Below, piece after piece: positions 1 to 7,615 of a stretch of 64,000 nt of DNA (position 1 is its first letter; every line of letters begins with the position of its first letter). The notes beneath the pieces are model-generated. The model did not search any database and was not told the DNA's origin. It worked only from the letters and a program-made list of their open reading frames with translations. The DNA lies in contig NZ_SPMY01000006.1 of assembly GCF_012939955.1 (NCBI RefSeq), positions 1 to 64,000 of the forward strand. Reading direction: 5' to 3'. The position numbers and the translations under genes are program-made. The DNA comes from Candidatus Accumulibacter phosphatis (lineage in GTDB: Bacteria > Pseudomonadota > Gammaproteobacteria > Burkholderiales > Rhodocyclaceae).

Positions 1-68
1 GGCAGGGGGAAGAGGGAAACGGTCATGACTTTCATGATTTGGGGTGTCTCCACGTGTCATGACCGTTA
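1..68 (+). repeat. Partial copy of the short-form multi-hairpin intergenic repeat
   Basis: This is the right part of a repeat whose complete short form lies at 39436-39560. It shares the purine-rich stretch GGCAGGGGGAAGAGGGAAA and the terminal stem GGTCATGAC...GTCATGACC ending in CGTTA. It is cut by the window edge. Its final TTA (66-68) is also the first bases of the next copy, so the two copies sit head-to-tail and share the TTA. Confidence 0.8.
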
Positions 69-269
69 ATGTGAAAGTCGCGCAAGCGACTCACGAAACT
101 CCCTTCTCCCCTCGCGGGAGAAGGGGCGGGGGTGAGGCGGGGAATTCAGGGAGCATGCTCCCTGCCCGTCGAACGATTCCGGCGTGCAAGCCGGAATGCG
201 CACTGCAAGTGAGAGGGGGGACGGTCATGAATTTCATCATCCGGGGTATCTCGACTGACATGATCGTTA
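66..269 (+). repeat. Multi-hairpin intergenic repeat, long form (copy A)
   Basis: A 204-bp element starts TTAATGTGAAAGTCGC and ends near TGATCGTTA. Sister copies lie at 44938-45150 and 56444-56647 (both reversed), with a short form at 39436-39560. Stems seen in order: GTCGC/GCGAC (77-90), CCCTTCTCCC/GGGAGAAGGG (101-124), CAGGGAG-CATG-CTCCCTG (147-164), ATTCCGGC/GCCGGAAT, and a terminal CGGTCATG/CATGATCG stem. It has no coding potential and lies about 100 bp beyond the end of the helicase gene. Confidence 0.85.
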
Positions 270-367
270 GCGTTGGTTGGTCGTGGGCAGCATTGTGCTG
301 CAAAAGAGAAATTCGCCCAATGGTCGTGTGCATGCCCTGGCGAAGTGCCGGTGGTGAATGGCACTGA

Positions 368-2569
368 TCACGATCGGCCGCACATCATCACGAGACGTTC
401 CTTCAGTTTCGACCAGCGCTGTTGCACCTGCTTGCCCTTGACCGCCATGGCCAGCGCTCTTTTCTGCCCGACCAGCACGACCAGCGCCTTGCCGCGGGTG
501 ATACCGGTGTAGATCAGCTTGCGCTTGAGCATCATGTAGTGCTGGGTGGAGACGGGAATGACCACCACCGGGTACTCGGAACCCTGTGACTTGTGTATCG
601 TCGTCGCGTAATAGAGGACCAGTTCGTCGAGTTCGCCAAACGGATAGTTGATCTCCCGGCCATCGAAAGCCACCGTAAGCTCCTTTTCGTCGGCACCGAG
701 GGCAGTGATGAAACCGATATCGCCGTTGAAGACGTCGCGATCATAGTTGTTCTCGATCTGCATGACCTTGTCGCCGACGCTGAAGCGGTTGCCGAACTTG
801 TCGATGCTGTCTTTGCCGGGCGGGTTGAGCACCGCCTGCAGGGCCTGGTTGATGCTACGGGCGCCGGTGATGCCCCGGTTCATCGGGCATAACACCTGAA
901 TGTCGCGTAGCGGATCAATCTTGAACCTGCCGGGCAGGCGAGTCTGTACCAGATCGACGACAGTCTGCGCGATGGCTTCCGGTTCCTCGGCGGCGACGAG
1001 GTAGAAATCCGAGGCTTCGCCTTTCGCGGGCAGGCTGGGAAAGACGCCCTGGTTGATCTGGTGGGCACTGCGAACGATGCGCGAGGCTGCTGCCTGGCGG
1101 AAGACTTCAGTGAGCCGGACGACCGGAACCGCGCCCGAGTCGATGACGTCGCCGAGGAACTGCCCCGGGCCGACCGCAGGCAGTTGATCGACGTCGCCCA
1201 CCAGAATCAGCGTGCTGCTGGTGGCGACAGCGCTGAGTAACTGGTTTGCCAGCGGCACGTCGATCATCGAGCATTCGTCAGCCACCAGGAGATCGCATGC
1301 GAGGGGGTTGTCGGCGTTGCGTTTGAACTGGCCGTTGAGCGGATTGATCTCCAGCAAGCGATGGATGGTCTTCGCTTCCAGTCCGGTCGATTCGCCGAGA
1401 CGCTTGGCGGCGCGTCCGGTGGGTGCGCAGAGCAGGGGCTTGACGCCCTTGGCGGCCATGATCGTCAGAATCGAATTCACCAGGGTGGTCTTGCCCACCC
1501 CGGGCCCGCCAGTGATGACCAGCAGTTTGCACGACAGAGCCAGACGGACTGCCTGCTTCTGGCTGTCGGCCAGTTGCATGGCCAGTTTCTGCTCCACCCA
1601 GGGAATCGCCTTGTCGCCCGCGAAGGTCGGCAGGGTCGTGACTTCGCTCTTGAGCCGCTGAATCTGAGCGGCTATCGACTGCTCGGCGTAGTACAGCGGT
1701 GCCAGAAACACACAGGCTTGTCCTTCGACGGTGTCGGGTAGCAGGGCCTTGTTGGCGATCTCCTGGGCAATGGCCGCCTCGATGATCGCTGCCGGGATGT
1801 CGAGCAACTTCACCGCCAGGGGCACCAGTTCGGCATACGGCAAGCCGCAGTGGCCGTGCCGCGAAGCTTCGCTGAGTGCATAGGAAATGCCGGCCTGGGC
1901 ACGCAGTGGAGAATCCTTGGCGATGCCGACTTTCCGGGCAATCGTGTCGGCCGACAGGAAGCCGATACCGCGGATGTCCTGGGCCAGGCGGTAGGGATTT
2001 TCCTTGACGATGGCGATGGCTGCCTGGCCATAGGTCTTGAAGATGCGCACCGCACGCGAGGTCGATACCCCATGCGCGTGCAGGAAGACCATGATCGCGC
2101 GAATGACCTTCTGGTCGGCCCAGCCGGAGGTGATCTTTCTGGCGCGAATATCGCCAATGCCGGGAATTTCACGCAGGCGCTGTGGCGAGTGCTCGACGAC
2201 ATCGAACACCGCCGCGCCGAAGGCCGTCACCAGTTTTCCGGCATAGACCGGGCCAATGCCTTTGACCATGCCTGACGCGAGGTAGCGCTCGATGCCCGTC
2301 AGCGTCGTGGGCGGCGAGATCTTGACGAACAGCGCGCGAAACTGACGACCGTGCTCGCGGTCGGTGACCCAGTGCCCGGAAGCCGCTGCGTACTCGCCGG
2401 GTGAAACGACCGGCGTGTGGCCGATCAGGGTGATCAGCTCGCGCTCGCCCTTCACTTTCAGGCGCAGGACGCAGAAACCGTTCTGCTCGTTGTGAAAGGT
2501 GACGCGTTCAACCAGGCCGGCAAGGCGTTCGAGTTCGGAGGAGGGGGATATGGTGGCGTAGTCGGACAT
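368..2569 (-). CDS. recD2: RecD2-type ATP-dependent DNA helicase (RecD/TraA family)
   Basis: This 733-aa protein has the layout of RecD2 helicases, which act without RecBC as 5'-3' SF1B motors. An N-terminal OB-like region is followed by helix-hairpin-helix segments (GIGPVYAGKL near 104, IPGIGD near 135, GIGF near 201). Walker A GGPGVGKTT is at 354-362, Walker B LLVADECSM at 427-435, GDVDQLPAVGPG near 458, and the late helicase motif TIHKSQGSE near 660. The length is normal for the family. Its likely role is DNA repair or replication-fork processing. It is transcribed alone; the next gene upstream on this strand ends 115 bp away. Family assignment is firm; the exact physiological role is inferred. 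Confidence 0.93.
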   Translation of the reverse strand: MSDYATISPSSELERLAGLVERVTFHNEQNGFCVLRLKVKGERELITLIGHTPVVSPGEYAAASGHWVTDREHGRQFRALFVKISPPTTLTGIERYLASGMVKGIGPVYAGKLVTAFGAAVFDVVEHSPQRLREIPGIGDIRARKITSGWADQKVIRAIMVFLHAHGVSTSRAVRIFKTYGQAAIAIVKENPYRLAQDIRGIGFLSADTIARKVGIAKDSPLRAQAGISYALSEASRHGHCGLPYAELVPLAVKLLDIPAAIIEAAIAQEIANKALLPDTVEGQACVFLAPLYYAEQSIAAQIQRLKSEVTTLPTFAGDKAIPWVEQKLAMQLADSQKQAVRLALSCKLLVITGGPGVGKTTLVNSILTIMAAKGVKPLLCAPTGRAAKRLGESTGLEAKTIHRLLEINPLNGQFKRNADNPLACDLLVADECSMIDVPLANQLLSAVATSSTLILVGDVDQLPAVGPGQFLGDVIDSGAVPVVRLTEVFRQAAASRIVRSAHQINQGVFPSLPAKGEASDFYLVAAEEPEAIAQTVVDLVQTRLPGRFKIDPLRDIQVLCPMNRGITGARSINQALQAVLNPPGKDSIDKFGNRFSVGDKVMQIENNYDRDVFNGDIGFITALGADEKELTVAFDGREINYPFGELDELVLYYATTIHKSQGSEYPVVVIPVSTQHYMMLKRKLIYTGITRGKALVVLVGQKRALAMAVKGKQVQQRWSKLKERLVMMCGRS

Positions 2570-2683
2570 GGCGAATTGGCGGAGTGCAGGCCGTGCGCTG
2601 AGGCGACTACACGCTGTTCTCAGCCCATGGCTGGTCGCCGATGCTCCGAGTTTAGGCGATGGCCAGCGGTCGGGCCATGCCTG

Positions 2684-3562
2684 CTAGCCAAATATGGTCT
2701 GCATTTGCTGAGCGTCGCGGTCGATTTCCGGCAGGAGGTCGGCGAAGCGCTTGCGAAAGGCCTCTGCTTCGTCGGCATTCGGGTTGACGTCCTGAGCTAG
2801 CCATTCAAAATCCGTGCCGGCCAGGATGCTGCCAATATAAACGACGTCTGCGAGTGTCCGTATCGGGTCTGGTGCTGGTCGCAGCTGATCGTGATCGATT
2901 GTCGCGTCGACGATTTCCTCAGGCATGCCGAGGGCGCCGAGCAGCGAGACGCCGATGCTTTCATGCCATTGCATGATCAGGAACCTCATGCTGTCGGGGC
3001 GGGCGCACAGCTCCGGGTATTGAGCAGCGCGGTAGAGCATGTAGAAAGCCCCGAGGTCGTGGACCAGGCCGGCCAGCAGGGCTGCGTCCTGATTGATCCG
3101 CGTGTGGGCGCGGGCAAGAACGCGCGTTGCCGCCGCGCTTTTCAGCGAGTGCGTCCAGAGGGCGACGGTGAGGTCGTTGAAGATCGCGACATCCCTGGAG
3201 CGCACGAGCTGGCGCATGGCGATGGCCAGCGCCGTGGTGCGTACCAGATTGAGGCCCAGGCGGGTGATCGCTGCCTTGAGATCCTGCGCCGGCGCGCCAC
3301 CCGCCTGATAGAGAGCGGAATTGGCCAGCTGCAGCAGTTTGGCGGCGATCAGGGGTTCCAGGCTGACGATGCTGCTGATGCGTGCAAGCGGCAGGTCGGG
3401 ATTCTGCAGTTCCCGGCGCAGGCGCAAAGCGGCGTCGAAGCTGGTAGGAAAGACGACATCCCCTTTTCCCAGTTCGTCGGCGATGTCCTTGATCATCTGG
3501 AAGCGCTGCGCGCTTAGTGCTTGTCCATGCTTGTCGGCATTTGGGTCTTGCTTTGGATTCAT
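2684..3562 (-). CDS. HDOD-domain signalling protein
   Basis: This 292-aa protein consists mostly of an HDOD domain, an HD-related fold without full metal-site chemistry that is found in signalling and stress proteins. Diagnostic stretches are SFDAALRLRRELQNPDLPL, the helix AKLLQLANSALYQ, the segment AITRLGLNLVRTTALAIAM and the HD-like LVHDLGAFYML. No kinase, CheY or GGDEF partner domain is fused. It follows the helical-repeat gene by 45 bp and probably shares its transcript. Target and output are unknown. Confidence 0.88.
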   Translation of the reverse strand: MNPKQDPNADKHGQALSAQRFQMIKDIADELGKGDVVFPTSFDAALRLRRELQNPDLPLARISSIVSLEPLIAAKLLQLANSALYQAGGAPAQDLKAAITRLGLNLVRTTALAIAMRQLVRSRDVAIFNDLTVALWTHSLKSAAATRVLARAHTRINQDAALLAGLVHDLGAFYMLYRAAQYPELCARPDSMRFLIMQWHESIGVSLLGALGMPEEIVDATIDHDQLRPAPDPIRTLADVVYIGSILAGTDFEWLAQDVNPNADEAEAFRKRFADLLPEIDRDAQQMQTIFG

Positions 3563-3607
3563 GACGGGTGCGGGCCTTTCTTGTCTGGTGCAGCGTTGCG
3601 GACTCGG

Positions 3608-4156
3608 TCACCAGTCATTGAAGGTGCCGAAGGCGATCGATTGCAGGCGCCGACGGAAGCGTGTGCCGATCCGCGGGTCGGACGATAGTTCCAGAATTCG
3701 CGCTTGCGCGATGTTGTCGGGAAAGTGCTCAAGGGTGTCAATGATCCGGCGCAGGTAGCCGCGTGTGGCGTTCGAGCCTTTGACGCGAAGCAGTTCCGAT
3801 GCGAGCGCATCGACCGTTGCCGCCGTGGGAAACGCGGTGAGCGCTTCTGCGATTGCCGTCAGGCGCGCGTAGTTGTCGGAATTCTGCCTGAGCAGACCGA
3901 GCAGAAACACGCCCGCTTCGACCCGCCCCCCATGACACAGCGAATTGAGCAGCTTGCAGCCGTCCCTGAACAGGTCTTCGTTCGCCGAGAGCGATTGCTG
4001 GAAAATGCTGCCAATCGGGACACGTGAGAGGTCCAGGCTGTCCTCGTTCAGCCACGACGGCAGGCCGGTGGTAAATTGGGGATTCCTGGGAAAGGGAAGG
4101 AGCGAACGGCGGCTTATTGAAAAGCGCAGGCACCCGGACCATCCGGGTGGCCGCAA
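3608..4156 (-). CDS. Putative HEAT-like helical-repeat protein (start uncertain)
   Basis: The frame encodes leucine- and alanine-rich helix pairs, for example DLFRDGCKLLNSL, VEAGVFLLGLLRQ and ATVDALASELLRV, ending near RRRLQSIAFGTF. The pattern resembles HEAT/PBS-lyase repeats. No ATG fits near the clear coding start: upstream ATGs lie deep in the fmdB-like gene in another frame. A TTG at 4156 is the nearest in-frame start I can offer and overlaps the fmdB-like gene by 43 bp, with no good ribosome site. It lies between the FmdB-like and HDOD genes, so it may act in the same regulatory pathway. Function is unknown. Confidence 0.55.
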   Translation of the reverse strand: MRPPGWSGCLRFSISRRSLLPFPRNPQFTTGLPSWLNEDSLDLSRVPIGSIFQQSLSANEDLFRDGCKLLNSLCHGGRVEAGVFLLGLLRQNSDNYARLTAIAEALTAFPTAATVDALASELLRVKGSNATRGYLRRIIDTLEHFPDNIAQARILELSSDPRIGTRFRRRLQSIAFGTFNDW

Positions 4157-4341
4157 CTGCCACAGGAGCTGGGCATGGCATGGGCACGCGATGCCGAGTT
4201 GCCTGGCGCGGCAAAAGCCGACAGCTTCTTGCGCAACTCGCTGCTGTGGCAGTCCGGGCACTCCGGCGCAGGTGATGACTGACGGACCAGCTTCTCGAAC
4301 TCCTTGCCGCAGGCGGAGCACGCGTATTCGTAGATGGGCAT
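4114..4341 (-). CDS. FmdB-family zinc-ribbon protein
   Basis: This 75-aa protein begins MPIYEYACSACGKEFEKL and carries the paired Cys motifs CSAC (8-11) and CPDC (28-31) of the FmdB/CxxC regulatory family. A Cys/His-rich tail (SSCGSCGHPDG) follows, as in many members. The start is fixed by the conserved MPIYEY; an upstream in-frame ATG at 4548 would add a non-conserved leader. FmdB-like proteins are small putative regulators of unknown mechanism. It appears to be the first gene of an operon with the helical-repeat and HDOD genes. Confidence 0.9.
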   Translation of the reverse strand: MPIYEYACSACGKEFEKLVRQSSPAPECPDCHSSELRKKLSAFAAPGNSASRAHAMPSSCGSCGHPDGPGACAFQ

Positions 4342-4589
4342 GATGTCGATACTCCCGATGATTTCGCGATGATGCCTGAAAATCGGCTTGTCCGCAGAAA
4401 GCGTGCTCAAGCAGCAGTAATTCGCAGTCAGTTGAAGCCAGCCATCACCGTAATCCTCACCGGGCGTTCGCGGTGCCATGGCGACCAACGCCAGGGCGGT
4501 CATCAAGATTTCCTGCATTTTTCGTGGAGTGAATGGAGGCAGGGGCAAAGCTTCCGTAGAATGGGAAAAAAAATGATCAGGGAAGCGCC

Positions 4590-5195
4590 GTGGCCACTAC
4601 TCGCAAGAATTCATCCTCGACCTTGTTCACATTGAATGTCGAACTCGTCGATACGACGCCTCTCATCTGGCGCCAGATCGTGATCAACGGAGACGCGAGC
4701 TTCGCCATGCTGCACCACGTCATTCAGGCCGCGATGGGCTGGCAGGATGTCCATTTGCACGAGTTCCGGGTCGGCAACATGAGAATCGGTGTTCCGGATG
4801 CGGAGTACGATGAGCCCGACCAGCCGGTTGCCGTCGAAAAGCGCATCCGACTCGACCGTCGCCTGGCGATGGGCAGCAGCTTCACTTACCTCTACGACTT
4901 TGGCGACAGCTGGGAACATCGCATCAGCGTCGAGCAGGTTCGCGCCCGCGATGATCGCTACAACGACGGACCCGTCGCCGGGGTCGAGGCGGGCGAGCGC
5001 GCATGTCCGCCCGAGGATGCCGGTGGCGTTGGCCGCTACCAGGAGTTCGTGGAGAGCTTCGAGAGCGATCCTTACGGAGAAGAGACCGAACAGATGCGCA
5101 CCTGGGCGGGGCTGGACTTCGATCCCGCACGCTTCGATCGGCCCGCAGCGAACGCGGCGATCAGCCGCATGCTCTCTAACGGCTGGATCAAGTAA
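4590..5195 (+). CDS. Plasmid pRiA4b ORF-3-like family protein
   Basis: This 201-aa protein starts at GTG with AGGGAAG just upstream. It matches the pRiA4b ORF-3-like family in its key stretches: TTPLIWRQIVINGD, the helix LHHVIQAAMGWQDVHLHEF, the segment FTYLYDFGDSWEHRISVE and, near the C-terminus, CPPEDAGGVGRYQEF. Family members are often beside mobile elements, but their biochemical role is unknown. It is divergent from the fmdB-like gene, with about 250 bp of shared upstream DNA between them. No partner gene is obvious. Confidence 0.88.
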   Translation: MATTRKNSSSTLFTLNVELVDTTPLIWRQIVINGDASFAMLHHVIQAAMGWQDVHLHEFRVGNMRIGVPDAEYDEPDQPVAVEKRIRLDRRLAMGSSFTYLYDFGDSWEHRISVEQVRARDDRYNDGPVAGVEAGERACPPEDAGGVGRYQEFVESFESDPYGEETEQMRTWAGLDFDPARFDRPAANAAISRMLSNGWIK

Positions 5196-5353
5196 GCTGA
5201 CGTTGGCGTTGGCGGCCGCGCCGCAGCGACGGATGACGAGAGGCGGTCGGTAAGCTATTGCTCGCCGTCGGACCGGGCGCACCAGTCGATGCGGCGCTCG
5301 GGACAGAGGGCGCCGGCGAGCGCGGTGACCTATGCCCGTCGCGGCGGCTGGAA

Positions 5354-5929
5354 CTACCTGCGGAAGCTGGCTTGGACTTCGCCATGACGCGGGCACGTCG
5401 TTAGATGGTCGTTGACCATGCCCGTCGACTGCATGAACGCGTAGCAAATCGTTGCGCCGACGAACTTGAACCCGGCTCGACCCAAGGCCTTGCTCATGGC
5501 CTCCGAGCGTGTGCTCTTGGCGGGTACCTCGGCCATTGTCGTCCATTGATTCTGAATCGGGGTGTCATCAACGAAATGCCATAGAAAATTGCTGAACGAC
5601 TGTCCGTCGCCGGTGAGTAGAAGGTAGGCTTTGGCGTTCTGGATGGTTGCGGCTACCTTGGCGCGATTTCGAACGATCCCCGCATCGGCCAACAATGCGG
5701 CAACTTTTCGGTCGTCATACTCGGCTATCCGCGCCGGATCAAAACCATCGAAGGCACGGCGATAGTTTTCTCGTTTTTTGAGGATCGTCGCCCAGGACAA
5801 ACCGGCCTGCGCTCCTTCCAGGATCAGCAGTTCAAACAGGGATCGATCATCGTAGAGCGGCACGCCCCATTCCGAATCATGGTAGTCACGGTAAAGGTCG
5901 AAACCTTCGCACCACGGACAAGCTTGCAT
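5354..5929 (-). CDS. tag: DNA-3-methyladenine glycosylase I
   Basis: This 191-aa protein removes 3-methyladenine from alkylated DNA as the first step of base-excision repair. The start at MQACPWCEGF places Cys4 and His17 exactly where the Tag zinc ligands lie. The C-terminal partner pair is the H-x3-C of NDHLTTC. Other Tag hallmarks are YHDSEWGVP, the segment AGLSWATILKKRENYR and the C-terminal GATICYAFMQ. A longer ORF to 6019 would add a non-conserved leader. The gene is monocistronic and followed by about 160 bp with no recognisable gene. Confidence 0.95.
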   Translation of the reverse strand: MQACPWCEGFDLYRDYHDSEWGVPLYDDRSLFELLILEGAQAGLSWATILKKRENYRRAFDGFDPARIAEYDDRKVAALLADAGIVRNRAKVAATIQNAKAYLLLTGDGQSFSNFLWHFVDDTPIQNQWTTMAEVPAKSTRSEAMSKALGRAGFKFVGATICYAFMQSTGMVNDHLTTCPRHGEVQASFRR

Positions 5930-6138
5930 CGCGATCAACTCGGCGCCCAAAGGCTCAGTGTACTGCCAAGAGGGCGGGGAGTGCCCGTGGCTGCTTCCTG
6001 GCCTGCCAGGGCGATTCATACCTCAGCCACCTGCCTGGGGTTGCTTCTTGCGACAGACTCAAGCCAGCCGTTCGATCTTGAGGCTGGCCGTCTCGATGTG
6101 CTGCTCCAGCGCGGTGATGCAGGGTCCAAATCGGTTAC

Positions 6139-6815
6139 TTAACCCACGACCCCGGCGAGGAACGCGCGCGCCAGTGCTTCTGCCCGTCGCCAGGTTTCGT
6201 TGGCCACACTGGCGTGAATGCTTGCTTCGGAGAGGGTGTCAGGAAGCCGGCCACCACTTCGGGGTGCGAAAGTCATGGGCGTCATGTCGTAGGCTGGCGC
6301 AATGTCATACGGCCGACCATCGTCGGAGACGAATGACAAGTTCCCGTTGTGCATATCGGAGTTGCCGATGAGGGTGCCAAAGGCCCACAGGAGATCTGCC
6401 CCGTCGGCTGCTTGCGGACGAATTAGGCCGTCAACGGCAAGGTGGCGCGCTATGGCAGGCCAGCCACCTGTTCCTGCCCCGACGAATTCGGCATTCAGCA
6501 CGGCCAAAGAGATCAGCGCACGCCGGCCCAGCTTGCCGGTGCGATCAAAACGTTCGACCTCGAGGAAGCGCTGAGCGCCGTGGTCCAATATCTGCGTCTT
6601 GGCAGCAGGAACGCCAGCTTCGCGCAGCGTGTTCAGCGCGAGGTGTTCGGCCATCAGCAGATCACGCCAGCGCTCGCTTACGGGCCCTTCCTCGATCTCG
6701 CTGAACTTCACGATAAGGTGCCGAGGGCCATCTGGCGTCATGGCTCTGGTGGTGAACTTCGGCTGTTCGCCCCCGCTGACGATCCAGGTAGCTCACCGCG
6801 CGCGGCCTCTAGTCC
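6139..6815 (-). pseudogene. Truncated and frameshifted HipA-like kinase
   Basis: The 6139-6741 reading frame holds the C-terminal half of a HipA-like Ser/Thr kinase, including LWAFGTLIGNSDMHNGNLS and the metal-binding-loop-like YDIAPAYDMTPM. The expected upstream glycine-rich stretch (LPGSSAG then GEQPKFTTR) is present but split between two frames at a G run near 6768-6772, one base short. The rest of the N-terminus is missing; the homology stops near 6815, where a transposase scrap begins. No HipB-like antitoxin is next to it. I read this as a dead gene remnant at the left edge of the eCIS region. Confidence 0.75.
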
Positions 6816-7142
6816 GAACGCAACGCCTTCGTGAAGGGTGCCAAACGTGCCAGCGCACAGGCGGGACTGGTGGCCCTGCAGAACTGGGTCAAACGCCACA
6901 AGCTCAGCATGTTCGTCACGCTCACTCTGGAGGAGGCGGTCATTGTCTGCGCCATCGACGAAGAGGCCAAAGCCCAAGATAGCTTGCTCGACGGCTGCTA
7001 CCTCCTGGAAACCAACGTCCCGGTCGACTTGATGGATGCGAAGACCGTGGATGAGCGCTATCGCGATCTGCAAAAAGTCGAACGTAACTTCCGCACCGTG
7101 AAAACCGCGGCTTGTATCGGCGTCGCTCGGCCGGTAGATTAA
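6816..7142 (+). pseudogene. Transposase C-terminal fragment (IS1634/IS4-type)
   Basis: The frame from about 6831 encodes the end of a DDE transposase: DGCYLLETNVPVDL, then VDERYRDLQKVERNFRTVKT, which is the usual C-terminal Y-(2)-L-x3-E-x2-FR-x2-K block. The catalytic N-terminal part is absent, and the expected RPVxx tail is disrupted (GVARPVD then stop). It cannot be active. It joins the HipA-like fragment head-on, marking a rearrangement junction. Confidence 0.7.
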
Positions 7143-7154
7143 CGTAGTTCCGTG

Positions 7155-7407
7155 TGCGGTGAATACGGTTACCGGTCTCGAGGTCGCGCGTCTCGGCCTG
7201 GACGGTGGGAAAGATCACCGGGATGTCGGTGCTGGCGGGGTTGCTGTGCAACTGCTCATGGACGCTGTAAGCATCCAAGCCGGGCATCATCCCGTCGAGC
7301 AACATCAGGTCCGGTCGTGGCTCGACAGTCGCAGCACGCAATGCGCGCTCTCCGGAATTTTCGGCGCGTACCTGATAGTCCGCCTGGTCTTTGATTATCT
7401 GCGGATG
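7155..7407 (-). pseudogene. Degraded response-regulator receiver domain
   Basis: Reading the minus strand gives a receiver-like stretch: GERALRAATVEPRPDLMLLD, followed by GMMPGLDAYSVHEQL and TDIPVIFPTVQAETRDLETG. This matches the phosphoacceptor-loop (LLDxMMPGxD) and alpha3-beta4 parts of two-component receivers. The N-terminal acidic residues and the C-terminal K-containing end are gone, and the frame drifts into unrelated sequence after TGNRIH. It is a remnant in the debris just before the eCIS genes. Confidence 0.6.
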
Positions 7408-7615
7408 ACCAGAAACTCGGTCGGAAACGCCCAAGCGTGGGGCGGTGCGGAGAACAAATTTAGCGTGAGGTTGGCGGTTGACGGCCGTGCATTCGGGCGT
7501 ATATATTGCTGTTCTCGGGAGGGTGTTTCTGGCCTCTCGCCACCGCTGCAAGCAGCCTCAGAAATATCTTCTTCCTCTCGTTCGGCTTACATGAACACAC
7601 CACCATTAGTGGCAT

